Origin: Cellulomonas sp. APG4
Lineage (GTDB): Bacteria; Actinomycetota; Actinomycetes; Actinomycetales; Cellulomonadaceae
DNA length: 64,000 bases
Reading direction: 5' to 3'
Assembly (NCBI RefSeq): GCF_009996735.1
Contig: NZ_JAACYI010000013.1
Span: 39,422 to 103,421 of the forward strand
The notes under the pieces are model-generated. The model did no database searches. It had not been told where the DNA came from and saw only the letters and a list, made by a program, of their open reading frames with translations. This document shows positions 54,998 to 62,704 of this stretch, in pieces; the first letter of the stretch is position 1; every line of letters begins with the position of its first letter. A program made the position numbers and the translations under genes.

Positions 54998-55803
54998 GCC
55001 TGCTCGAGCTGACCGAGGTGACGCGCTCGGTGCGCCTGCCGGACGACAGGCTGCTGGAGATCCTGCGCGGGGTGACGCTGAGCGTCGACACGGGTGAGCA
55101 CGTGGCCGTGGTGGGGCGCTCGGGCACGGGCAAGTCGACGCTGCTCAACATCCTCGGCCTGCTCGACGCGCCCACCACGGGCCAGTACCTGCTCGAGGGC
55201 GTACCGATCGGCAAGCTCTCGAACCGGGCCCGCACGCGGCGGCGCGGGCGCGACTTCGGCTTCGTGTTCCAGCAGTTCAACCTGCTGCCCGGGCGCACGG
55301 CCCTCGAGAACGTCGCGGCCCCGCTGATGTACGCGAGCGGCCGGCAGTTCTGGGCCCGACGGCGGCTCGCGGCCGAGATGCTCGAGCGCGTGGGCCTGGG
55401 TGACCGCGTGGACACGATGCCCGAGAAGCTCTCGGGCGGGGAGCAGCAGCGCGTGGCGATCGCGCGGGCGCTGGTGCGCGGGCCGCGCGTGATCCTCGCG
55501 GACGAGCCCACGGGTGCCCTGGACGTCGAGACCGGCCAGGAGGTGATGGCCCTGCTCGACGACATCGCCTCGGGCACCGGTGCCGCGCTCGTCACCATCA
55601 CGCACGACCTCGCGGTCGCGGCCCGCGCGCAGCGGCACTACCGCCTGGCCGACGGCGTGCTGGTGCCGGTGGACCTGGGCGGTGCGGTGGGGCGCACGGA
55701 CTGGGTGGGTGACGTGCCGACGGCGCTCCCCGCGATCCCCGAGCTGGGGCCGTCCGTGCCGACGGCCTCGAACGGGGTTCCCGCCACCGAGGTGCGACCG
55801 TGA
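54994..55803 (+). CDS. ABC transporter ATP-binding protein (MacB/LolD type)
   Basis: A 269-residue ABC ATPase. Walker A is VVGRSGTGKSTLLNILGLLD, the Q-loop region is FGFVFQQFNLLPGRTALENV, the signature is KLSGGEQQRVAIARALVRGP, Walker B is ILADEPTGALDVETGQEVMA, and the H-loop is VTITHDLAVAARAQ. The last 50 residues are an acidic/Pro extension. The ATG overlaps the adaptor stop and the stop overlaps the permease start. Confidence 0.95.
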   Translation: MSLLELTEVTRSVRLPDDRLLEILRGVTLSVDTGEHVAVVGRSGTGKSTLLNILGLLDAPTTGQYLLEGVPIGKLSNRARTRRRGRDFGFVFQQFNLLPGRTALENVAAPLMYASGRQFWARRRLAAEMLERVGLGDRVDTMPEKLSGGEQQRVAIARALVRGPRVILADEPTGALDVETGQEVMALLDDIASGTGAALVTITHDLAVAARAQRHYRLADGVLVPVDLGGAVGRTDWVGDVPTALPAIPELGPSVPTASNGVPATEVRP

Positions 55804-57008
55804 CCGGGTTCGTGGGGGCCGTCGTCGAGGCCTGGGACGAGCTGCGCATCCACCGGCTGCGCGTGCTGCTCGCGCTGATCGGCGTGGCGGTGGCGGTCAT
55901 GGCGATCACCGGGGTCACCGCGGCCGTCGCGATGCTCACGCAGGGCTTCACCGAGCAGATGGAACGCGACATGGGGCGGCAGGTGACCCTGTCGCTCGAC
56001 GCCTACCCGATGAGCGACCAGGCGCCGCCGGCCACCGAGCTCGACGCGGTCTACACGACGGCCCTCGAGCGCTACGACATCACGTGGGCCACGCGCGACT
56101 GGTACACGAACGCCCCCATGCGCTTCCCCGAGGGCACCGCGCAGGTGGAGCTGCGCGCGGTGGACCCGGACTTCGGCACCATGCAGCGCGTACGGGTCCA
56201 GGACGGCCGCTGGTTCACGGACGCCGATACGGAGTCGTTCGCACCCCAGCTCGTGGTGAACCAGGCGTTCCTCACGCGGCTGGGTGTCGGTGGGCTCGAC
56301 GCGCGTCCCACGGTGCTGCTGGGTGACGAGATGCCCGTGCGCAGCGCGGTGGTGGGCGTGGTGCCGGACACGTGGCCGGGCGCCGAGCCCATGGCCTACG
56401 TGCTCTACGACCAGCTCACCCGCTGGTACACGGTGGACGCGAGCAGCGGCTGGGGTGCGCCCGCGCCGTCGCTCAAGGTGTGGGTGCCGCCCGAGGTGGT
56501 CGACGAGCTCTCGCCCATGCTGCGGCGCGACGTCATGGCGGTGCTGCCGGGCTGGGACGTGCAGGTGTGGGACAACCGCGACACGGGCATGCAGGCCCTG
56601 GACGACGGCGCGCGCTGGGTGGGCCTGGGCGTAGGTGCGTTCGCGCTGCTGCTGGGCGGGCTGGGACTGGTGAACATCGCGCTGGTGACGGTGCGGCACC
56701 GCATCCGGGAGATCGGCATCCGGCGCAGCTTCGGCGCGACGTCGGGCCGGATCTTCTTCGGGGTGCTCATGGAGTCCGTGGTCGCGACCTTCGTCGCCGG
56801 GCTGGTGGGCGTGGGCCTGGCCGTGGTGGTGATCAGGAACGTGCCGGTCGAGGCCGTGTTCGGCGGCGGGATCCAGGACATGCCGCCCTTCCCCGTCTCC
56901 GCCGCGCTGGTGGGCATGGCCTGCGCCACCGGGGTCGGTGCGCTCGCCGGGCTGATCCCCGCGACCGTCGCCGTGCGCGTCAAGGTCATCGACGCGATCC
57001 GATACTGA
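55800..57008 (+). CDS. ABC transporter permease (MacB-like, FtsX fold)
   Basis: A 402-residue permease with the MacB layout: one helix at the start (LRVLLALIGVAVAVMAITGV), a large extracytoplasmic domain with two halves, and three C-terminal helices. Before helix 2 is GLGVGAFALLLGGLGLVNIA; after it is IREIGIRRSFGATSGRIFFG, the MacB/FtsX signature. The end reads AVRVKVIDAIRY. The last 110 bases are repeated about 1.9 kb further on (58785-58897). Substrate is unknown. Confidence 0.93.
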   Translation: MTGFVGAVVEAWDELRIHRLRVLLALIGVAVAVMAITGVTAAVAMLTQGFTEQMERDMGRQVTLSLDAYPMSDQAPPATELDAVYTTALERYDITWATRDWYTNAPMRFPEGTAQVELRAVDPDFGTMQRVRVQDGRWFTDADTESFAPQLVVNQAFLTRLGVGGLDARPTVLLGDEMPVRSAVVGVVPDTWPGAEPMAYVLYDQLTRWYTVDASSGWGAPAPSLKVWVPPEVVDELSPMLRRDVMAVLPGWDVQVWDNRDTGMQALDDGARWVGLGVGAFALLLGGLGLVNIALVTVRHRIREIGIRRSFGATSGRIFFGVLMESVVATFVAGLVGVGLAVVVIRNVPVEAVFGGGIQDMPPFPVSAALVGMACATGVGALAGLIPATVAVRVKVIDAIRY

Positions 57009-57127
57009 GCGATGTTCGCGCAATGAACCTGCCGCCCGCCGCTCGAAGTCCGGTGCTTGCACTCTAAGTTGCCGCACACCCCACCGCGCGTGAGCAAGGA
57101 TGCACTGCGCTCGCTGTTATCCATCTT

Positions 57128-57154
57128 TAGCGTCGTAGCGAGTGATAGCGTCGA
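57128..57154 (+). promoter_or_regulatory. Repeated TAGCGTCG elements before the Fic gene
   Basis: TAGCGTCG occurs at 57128-57135 and again at 57147-57154, spaced 19 bases, in the least GC-rich intergenic DNA of the region. The second copy contains the presumed -10 hexamer TAGCGT, six bases before the Fic GTG. A regulator bound to the pair would cover the promoter. Confidence 0.5.
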
Positions 57155-57157
57155 AGC

Positions 57158-58459
57158 GTGGCCACGGTTGACGAGGAGTCCCGCACCCCGGCCGGCTCCG
57201 CCGCTGGCGGCGCGCGGGCAACCCGTGCCCGCTCCGAGACCGGGCCCGCCGTGGTCGCGGCGCCCGAGGCCACGTGGCCTGCGGTCGACTGGGAGGAGCT
57301 GCCGTGGCGGTCCTCCTTCCCGCCGGAGCTGTTCTCCCGTTCCCAGCGCGAGCTGCTCGGCCAGCCGTACTGGGCGGCCATCACACCAGAGATCGCTGAC
57401 CTTGAGGTGCGCCTCCCGCGCGCGACGGCTGCGGCTGCGGAGGAGGCGTCCGTCGTGGTCCGCGACTTCGACGCCGAGCTCGGCCGTGACGTCGCCCCGT
57501 TCGCTGCGATCCTGTTGCGGTCGGAGTCCGCGTCGTCCTCCCAGATCGAGAACCTCACCTCCGGCGCCAAGCAGATCGCTTTGGCAGCACTCGGGGAGGA
57601 CGCCAAGCGCAACGCCACCCAGATCGTCGGCAACGTCCACGCCATGCAGGCCGCCATCGAGCTGTCCGAACGCCTCGACGCAGCCTCCATCCTCGAGATG
57701 CACCGCTCGCTGATGGAGACCGCCGAGCCGGACATCGCCGGCCGGTGGCGCGCCCAGCAGGTGTGGATCGGCGGCGGTGGGTACTCGCCCCACAGGGCCG
57801 CATTCGTCCCACCGCACGCCGACCGGGTCGCGGCCGCGATCGACGACCTCGTCGCGTTCACCGCTCGGGAAGACATCCCCGCGCTGCAGCACGCCGCGAT
57901 CGCCCACGCCCAGTTCGAGACCATCCACCCCTTCCCCGACGGCAACGGCCGCACCGGACGCGCACTGATCCACGCCCTGCTGCGCAAGCGGGCACTCACG
58001 CGCTCGGTGACCGTCCCGGTCTCCGCCGGGCTGCTGGTCGACACCCGCGGCTACTTCGACGCCCTCACCGCCTACCGGCGCGGTGACGCCGCCCCGATCG
58101 TCGACGCCATGGCGCAGGCCTCCTTCGACGCCGTCGCCAACGGCCGGCGCCTGGTCGATGACCTGCGCGCGGTCCGCGAAGAGTGGGCGAGCAAGATCAA
58201 GGCACGCTCGGACTCGACGGTCTGGCCCCTGATGGACCTGGTGCTGCGCCAACCGGTGATCAACACCGCGGTTGTGCAGCACGAGGTCGGCGTCTCCCAC
58301 ACCAATGCGATGAAGGCTGTCCGACGCCTGGTCGAGGCCGGGGTGCTGGCCCCGGTGGGAGGTCGCCGGCGCTCGATCCTGTGGCAGTCCAGTGAGGTCC
58401 TCAGCGCGCTGGACGCATTCGCGGCCCGCGCCGGACGTCGCCAGCTCAGCGAACCCTGA
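57158..58459 (+). CDS. Fic family protein (AMPylase-type) with inhibitory helix and C-terminal winged helix
   Basis: A 433-residue Fic protein. The active loop is TIHPFPDGNGRTGRALIH with catalytic His257 (HPFxxGNGRxxR). Before it lies the inhibitory-helix motif SSSQIEN (Ser127-Glu131-Asn132, S-x-x-x-E-N), which marks a self-inhibited class II Fic. The first 60 residues are Ala/Thr-rich. The C-terminus is a winged helix (LRQPVINTAVVQHEVGVSHT, then NAMKAVRRLVEAGVLAPVGG). Such proteins usually transfer AMP to a target; the target is unknown. GTG 57158 is preceded by TAGCGT at six bases (leaderless). Base composition resembles neighbours. Confidence 0.93.
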   Translation: MATVDEESRTPAGSAAGGARATRARSETGPAVVAAPEATWPAVDWEELPWRSSFPPELFSRSQRELLGQPYWAAITPEIADLEVRLPRATAAAAEEASVVVRDFDAELGRDVAPFAAILLRSESASSSQIENLTSGAKQIALAALGEDAKRNATQIVGNVHAMQAAIELSERLDAASILEMHRSLMETAEPDIAGRWRAQQVWIGGGGYSPHRAAFVPPHADRVAAAIDDLVAFTAREDIPALQHAAIAHAQFETIHPFPDGNGRTGRALIHALLRKRALTRSVTVPVSAGLLVDTRGYFDALTAYRRGDAAPIVDAMAQASFDAVANGRRLVDDLRAVREEWASKIKARSDSTVWPLMDLVLRQPVINTAVVQHEVGVSHTNAMKAVRRLVEAGVLAPVGGRRRSILWQSSEVLSALDAFAARAGRRQLSEP

Positions 58460-58471
58460 CCGGCCAGCCGC

Positions 58472-58785
58472 TCAGCGCACGTTCCACGCCGGCTCGACCG
58501 CGGGCGAGTCACCCGCCACGGAAATGGACGTGCATGTGGTCCACGACGCTGTCGCCGCGGGTGAAGCCCTCCCGGGTCACCGCCACGCGCCACTCAGGAC
58601 CGCTGCGCTAGTCCGGATGTCCGCCAGCACCGCAGCACTAGGCGGGTCCGAGACGGCAAGCTCCGCTACAGCCCACCGGAAGAACGCGATAGCGCCCACG
58701 ACGTCGGGGTGAGGAATGATCTCGGCCACTTGTTCGTCCTCAGGCTCGCTACTGCCGACCTGCCAGAACCCGAAGAGTTCGGGAC
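58472..58785 (-). pseudogene. Frameshifted, 5'-truncated immunity-like gene
   Basis: Read on the minus strand from 58785, one coherent protein appears across three frames: ELFGFWQVGSSEPEDEQ, VAEIIPHPDVVGAIAFFRW, AVAELAVSDPPSAAVLADIR, then after a frame change EWRVAVTREGFTRGDSVVDH and MHVHFRGG, and after another DSPAVEPAWNVR and a stop at 58472. Each part has natural protein composition and they follow one another without gap. The 5' end is lost where the duplicated permease fragment begins. It is probably a decayed orphan immunity or hypothetical gene of the RHS locus. Confidence 0.55.
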
Positions 58786-58897
58786 TGCTGCCGCACTGGC
58801 GGGCATGGCGTGCACCACCGGGGTCGGCGCACTGGCCGGCCTGATCCCCGCGACCGTCGCCGTGCGCGTCAAGGTCATCGACGCGACCCGCTACTGA
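58785..58897 (+). pseudogene. Duplicated 3' end of the ABC permease gene
   Basis: This segment encodes AALAGMACTTGVGALAGLIP and then the end AVRVKVIDATRY, the last 37 residues of the MacB-like permease (56896-57008). A 46-base block (58841-58886) is identical to 56952-56997; the rest differs mainly at third codon positions. No upstream permease sequence accompanies it. It is either a relic of a diverged second permease or a target-site-like duplication around the Fic segment. Confidence 0.85.
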
Positions 58898-58944
58898 GAG
58901 ACCCGTCGAGCCCGACGGTGTCAAGGCCGGCGACTCACGGCACC

Positions 58945-59475
58945 TCAGCCTGCGCGAGGTTCGCGGCTGGCGCGTCCCCTGGTACGCCTGAACCAACGAC
59001 GACTCGGCCTGGGCCACTCCGTCGTCCGAACCACGTCAACCGTCGTGCCCCACCCATCCTCCGCAAACGGGATCACTCGTGCGCGAAAGGGAGCATCCGG
59101 CAGCTGCTCACGTAATGCGCGCTCCCAGCTCGCGGCCATGGCCGTCCCCAACGCGTCGAGGACGGCGTCAGGGACGTGTCGTCCGCTCTCCTCTTCGCCG
59201 AAGACCTCGAGGAGCGAGCGAGAACTGACCTGTGCCTGTGCGATCTGCGGCTGAGAGCGCCATGACGCAATAATGGAGCCGATCTTGCGCTCGTCGAAAA
59301 TGTCATGCACGGGGACGACGAAACCTTCGTGCTCGATGAAGTCGGGCGAGAAGAGAGCTAGGCATGCCGCCGCGCTGGCCATTGACACGTGCGCTGTCGA
59401 GAAGACACTCGCTGCACCCGGCACACCAGAGAGCCACTCAGCCTCGGGCCACTCCTCCGGGCGGAATACCGTCAC
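58945..59475 (-). CDS. Hypothetical protein, possible orphan immunity gene
   Basis: A protein of about 176 residues, not recognised. It starts VTVFRPEEWPEAEWLSGVPG and is mixed alpha/beta: FSPDFIEHEGFVVPVHDIFD, KIGSIIASWRSQPQIAQAQV, and DAVLDALGTAMAASWERALR. The basic tail (RPSRRWFRRTRGR) may be an artefact of a shifted stop. GTG 59475 has GGAAAGG seven bases upstream; GTG 59529 would add 18 residues. GC is lower than in core genes. Position at the end of an RHS toxin array suggests an immunity protein. Confidence 0.6.
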   Translation of the reverse strand: MTVFRPEEWPEAEWLSGVPGAASVFSTAHVSMASAAACLALFSPDFIEHEGFVVPVHDIFDERKIGSIIASWRSQPQIAQAQVSSRSLLEVFGEEESGRHVPDAVLDALGTAMAASWERALREQLPDAPFRARVIPFAEDGWGTTVDVVRTTEWPRPSRRWFRRTRGRASREPRAG

Positions 59476-59592
59476 CTTGGACCTTTCCACTCGTAGGTAG
59501 CCGAGTCTCGATGCCGATCCGGACGTCACTGGCGACGCCAGCGGCCGTCAGCACGCGGGCACGATTATCCCCGGCCGGGACTCCATGAGTCG

Positions 59593-59838
59593 TCAGTCGC
59601 TCCCAGCGTGTGGCTCCAGGAAGGAGCGAGGGAGGCGGCGGCTCGCCGCGAGCACCTCGATCCCGACAAGGCGGTCTTCTCGGTCGAAGTCGAGGTTGAT
59701 CATTCCTCGTGCGACGAGGGGGTCGACAGGCACTGTGTCAGCGACGCCGCCCGACCACGTCTCGCCATCGAGGTAGATGTATGCAGCGTCCGTCGCCGCG
59801 TCGTAGGTGACGCGCACTGACAAGTTGTGATCGTTCAT
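59593..59838 (-). CDS. DUF2283 family protein
   Basis: An 81-residue protein with the DUF2283 pattern: VRVTYDAATDAAYIYLDGET, MINLDFDREDRLVGIEVLAA and RRLPRSFLE. The family is a small beta fold of unknown function, frequent near toxin-antitoxin and RHS loci in actinobacteria. It is a single gene on the minus strand in the orphan immunity series. ATG 59838 has no strong Shine-Dalgarno. Confidence 0.88.
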   Translation of the reverse strand: MNDHNLSVRVTYDAATDAAYIYLDGETWSGGVADTVPVDPLVARGMINLDFDREDRLVGIEVLAASRRLPRSFLEPHAGSD

Positions 59839-60012
59839 GGTCTACCGCCGCGAGGTTGGTGGTTGCTTCGGACCGTCCGGAAACGGCGGTCGAGGGCTGT
59901 CCCAGCTAGGCGCCCGAGCCCGAGCCGCGGCGGCGCGCAGGCCTCTCATCGACCGCCGCCCATGATCGTTCAGCGAGTGAAGGCCCCAGCCGCCTTCATG
60001 GCCCACGCCGGC

Positions 60013-60375
60013 TCAGCGCCTCCTGTCGGACAGCAAGTCGTCCCCCTGTTCGCCTCCACCTGACAGCCACTCTTCGAAATCCTCGGCCAGCCCTCGCAGT
60101 ACGGGTTCTTCGGCGGCACTACTGATGTCCCGAAGCGCAAGTGCCACAGTGCGCCGGAGAGCCGCGACCGTCGCCCTGTCCATGCGCAACGTAAGCGCAA
60201 GGGACGGATCGCTGACGATGACGTGCTGATCGGGCAACGTGTCGCGAATGACGGCAGCGATTCGGTGAGCCCCGTCGGCGTCGAGGCCAGGCAGATCGAG
60301 ACCCCAGGAGGTCAGCGCGTCGTCGGTCAAGGAGCCATCCAGTTCAACTCGTCGTCGCAAGTGCAGTCGTGCCAT
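60013..60375 (-). CDS. Hypothetical protein (120 aa), possible orphan immunity gene
   Basis: A 120-residue protein starting MARLHLRRRVELDGSLTDDA. Segments LDLPGLDADGAHRIAAVIRD, SLALTLRMDRATVAALRRTV and RGLAEDFEEWLSGGGEQGDD suggest an alpha/beta body with an acidic helix. No family is recognised. Small acidic proteins downstream of RHS tips are usually immunity proteins; that is inferred from position only. Confidence 0.62.
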   Translation of the reverse strand: MARLHLRRRVELDGSLTDDALTSWGLDLPGLDADGAHRIAAVIRDTLPDQHVIVSDPSLALTLRMDRATVAALRRTVALALRDISSAAEEPVLRGLAEDFEEWLSGGGEQGDDLLSDRRR

Positions 60376-60454
60376 TCGCAGGTGACGTGGTGGGCGCGTT
60401 CAGACAGCCCGCGACGCTCTCGGCCGACGAGGTCACTCCGAGAGCATGCGGTAC

Positions 60455-60726
60455 TCAGGGACCTGCGCATCTTCCCACGGGACTGCTCGCGCCCACGGAG
60501 CAACGCGCGCGCAGCGGCGGCAGCCCGCGCATGCACTCCGGGCACCAGAAGGCCGGCATGACCGACGCACCACTAGAGCCGAAGGACACGGAGACGAGGC
60601 ACAACCCTTGCCGGCCGCAGGGGGACACACGAGCCCGTCGGCTCCATCCGCGAAGGAGTAGGCAATCTCGTAGGCATCGAGCCAGCGCTCGCGTTCGCTA
60701 GCCGACGATCGCGACCCGGTCGTCAT
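60455..60726 (-). pseudogene. Zinc-finger-like immunity gene with a frameshift in a G/C homopolymer
   Basis: Starts at ATG 60726 with MTTGSRSSASERERWLDAYE, then IAYSFADGADGLVCP. At the run of five G/C bases at 60620-60624 the frame must shift; one extra base would continue as PCGRQGLCLVSVSFGSSGAS and then FWCPECMRGLPPLRARCSVG, giving two CxxC zinc knuckles as in a common hypothetical immunity family. The unshifted frame gives an odd Cys/Arg/Ser-rich tail. It is a real mutation or a sequencing error. The ATG overlaps the stop of the HExxH fragment (ATGA), which is the usual toxin-immunity junction. Confidence 0.7.
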
Positions 60727-60938
60727 CGTGAGCCCCACCGCGCTTCCTCGGCGGCGTGCGCCGCCGATTCCCAAGGACCGGCCGCGGCAGGCGACGCCGG
60801 GTACCCCATTCCGGAACGGATCTGGTCGACGTGGAAGCGCTCATGCAAGAGGGTTCGGGCCAGCTGCTCTTCGTTAGCGAACGCCGACCTCGTCGTCGCT
60901 CCATCGCTCCATCGCTTCCAGTCGACCCGCATAGCCAT
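60723..60938 (-). pseudogene. Toxin-tip remnant with HExxH metalloprotease-like motif
   Basis: A 71-residue fragment. It contains NEEQLARTLLHERFHVDQIR, whose HERFH fits HExxH followed by a Gln, then GMGYPASPAAAGPWESAAHA and AEEARW. Such ends occur at the tips of RHS/WXG polymorphic toxins. No upstream pre-toxin or RHS sequence in frame remains; the preceding immunity gene ends 22 bases before. It is therefore a displaced tip fragment that would not be delivered by itself. Confidence 0.65.
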
Positions 60939-60959
60939 CGCGCGACTTGTCGATTCAGG

Positions 60960-61406
60960 TCACTCGGGCGCGATCTTGACGAGGAGATCGCCGAAGTCGG
61001 GCTCGCCGCGGCCATCACTGCAGTTGAGGACGATGACGCCCTCGGGCGTCCGCTCGACTCGCATGCCGGCGTTGCCGAGCCATGCATGCATGACGCCGTT
61101 GACCTCCCAGCAGTTCCATACGCGTAGGGAGCGAGAGCCTTGCTTCCCCCACCGCACCAGCACATCAACACACGTGGGGCTCGAGTCTTGCCATAAGACG
61201 AGGTCCGAGGTCGCGACGCCGTTGGCTTCAAGCTTGCCACCACGGATCTTCAGACGGACGCCCTGACGCAGTTCTGATCCCGCCCGCATGAACTCCACGC
61301 CCAGCCGGGTCGTGTGTGTCGGCAGCTCATAGAGGCTGAAGACAGGCCCGTCCCAGTCAATTCTGCTGGCTTGTTGTTGCGCAAAGAGAATCGAGAGATC
61401 AACCAC
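60960..61406 (-). CDS. Putative immunity protein for the HNH toxin tip
   Basis: A 148-residue protein. Segments SRIDWDGPVFSLYELPTHTT, RLGVEFMRAGSELRQGVRLK, SRSLRVWNCWEVNGVMHAWL and GVIVLNCSDGRGEPDFGDLL suggest a compact beta-rich fold. GTG 61406 starts two bases after the toxin-tip stop with GGGA seven bases upstream; the longer frame from ATG 61445 would overlap the toxin. The tight junction with the HNH tip is the usual sign of a cognate immunity gene. No family is recognised. Confidence 0.7.
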   Translation of the reverse strand: MVDLSILFAQQQASRIDWDGPVFSLYELPTHTTRLGVEFMRAGSELRQGVRLKIRGGKLEANGVATSDLVLWQDSSPTCVDVLVRWGKQGSRSLRVWNCWEVNGVMHAWLGNAGMRVERTPEGVIVLNCSDGRGEPDFGDLLVKIAPE

Positions 61407-61407
61407 A

Positions 61408-62112
61408 TCAGTATCCCGGGTGTCGGAACGGGTCCACGGCTGCATGGTCCTGCGGCCACCGTGGCACGACGGTCGTGCCGCCGTTTCTGAACGGTACGGG
61501 CTCGTGGCTCAGATCCATGGACTCGATGCCGCCCTTGTCGGGATTGTAGCGCTGCGGCGCTCTGCCGGTGCCCATTCGGTCGAGTTGCCCCGCTGTCCAC
61601 GTGCCGTACTGCGGGTTCGCAGCCTCACTTTTCCATAACCGCGCGCGGACCGTCGACCAGGACGGCGAGTTTCCCGCCTTCGTCAGGGTCTAGATGTCGT
61701 CGCCGACTCGCCACCCTGCGCTTGCTGAGGTGGTTGCGGCGGGTTTGGCCAACAGATTCGGGGCGAGGACGAACTGTGCGCCTCCGGTTCCATTTCCTGG
61801 GAGGGCACGTGGGCCGCCCGTGCGGGGACCCACGGGACGCTTGAGCCCACCAATCATGAAGAGCGGGAGCAGAATGGCGTCGAGACCTTGAGTGAAGCCG
61901 TAGAGGTCCTGCTGCCAGGGCTCCTGGTTCCTTATCGCCTCGTCGGCGAAGATCTTGGCGCAGGGCGCGTTGATCGCCAGGTGTTCGGCACTGGAGCCCT
62001 GCTGCACGACGTAGACCGGAGCGAGGTCGTTGGCACGCGATGGGCCAGCGACGGCCTTTCCCGGCCTTCCGGAGCCGCCGTTGAGGCAGCCGTACGACGC
62101 GCGTACGCACGG
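61408..62112 (-). pseudogene. Displaced RHS C-terminal cassette: second pre-toxin copy plus HNH nuclease tip, broken by an amber codon
   Basis: Read leftward from 62112, the first 140 codons (CVRASYGCLNGGSGRPGKAV, SRANDLAPVYVVQQGSSAEH, NQEPWQQDLYGFTQGLDAIL) are homologous to the pre-toxin of the main RHS gene. The frame runs to GWRVGDDI and meets TAG (61690-61692), where relatives have Tyr. In the same frame it then continues for 93 codons: TLTKAGNSPSWSTVRARLWK, NPQYGTWTAGQLDRMGTGRA, LSHEPVPFRNGGTTVVPRWP and QDHAAVDPFRHPGY, an HNH/colicin-DNase-like tip signature. It lacks the RHS barrel and a start. Its immunity gene follows. Confidence 0.8.
61741..62112 (-). repeat. Pre-toxin repeat, copy 2 (copy 1 about 63350-63718)
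   Basis: The two segments align without large gaps and share long blocks such as CCCGGCCTTCC, GCGTACGCACGG and the code for NQEPWQQDLY. They are diverged (roughly four of five residues the same), so the duplication is not recent. Homology stops sharply at the toxin-tip side and at 62112. Such repeats give recombination points for exchanging toxin tips. Confidence 0.82.
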
Positions 62113-62665
62113 GGCCTGACCTATGTGCCGACCTGGGCGGGAGTGGCCTACGTCTGCATCATCACCGACGTTTTCTCCCGGATGATCGTGGGCTGGCGGG
62201 TCGCACTGCACATGCGCACCGAGATCGTGCTCGACGCGATCGAGATGGCCTGCTGGTCCCGCGGGACGACGATCACCGGGCTGCGGTGTCACAGCGACGC
62301 CGGCAGTCAATTCACCTCGCTGCGCTACGGCGAACGACTCGCCGACATCGGCGCGACGCCCTCGATCGGGACGGTGGCTGATTCGTATGACAACGCCCTG
62401 GCCGAAACCGTCAACGGCTACGACAAGGCCGAGCTGATCCGCGGCCCGGCCCGCACCGGCCCCTGGAGAAACGTCGAGGACGTCGAACTCGCCACCCTCG
62501 GCTGGGTCCACTGGCACAACACCCAGCGGCTACACGGCTACCTCGGCGATGTCCCGCCCACCGAGTTCGAGACGACCTTCTACGCTGCCCAGGGGATCGA
62601 CCAGCACCTGGTCGAAATCCCATAGCCGAGCCTCCATCAGACCCAGGGCGACTCAAGAAGCTGAG
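62113..62665 (+). mobile_element. IS3-family insertion sequence remnant
   Basis: Only the 3' half of the element is present. It starts inside the transposase at the point where RHS similarity ends and runs past the stop at 62625 to an end resembling an IS3 inverted repeat (GCCTCCATCAGACCCAGGGC, about 62630-62649). No left end or target duplication is visible. Confidence 0.78.
62116..62625 (+). pseudogene. IS3-family transposase OrfB, 5'-truncated
   Basis: About 170 codons of the rve integrase core: LTYVPTWAGVAYVCIITDVF, SRMIVGWRVALHMRTEIVLD, HSDAGSQFTSLRYGERL with the second catalytic Asp, SYDNALAETVNGYDKAELIR with the Glu, and the IS3 end WVHWHNTQRLHGYLGDVPPT. The first catalytic Asp (normally just before LTYVPT) is lost at the junction, so the protein cannot be active. 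An open frame continues upstream to 61888, but that part is the antisense of the RHS pre-toxin copy. Confidence 0.9.
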
Positions 62666-62704
62666 GCGAGGTTGCCCAGTTCCCGTCAGCTCGCGACCCA
62701 CGCG

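Noticed and set aside
59273..59500. Plus-strand frames across 59045-59776 as separate small genes
   Set aside because: They are antisense to the minus-strand genes at 58945-59475 and 59593-59838 and have poorer composition.
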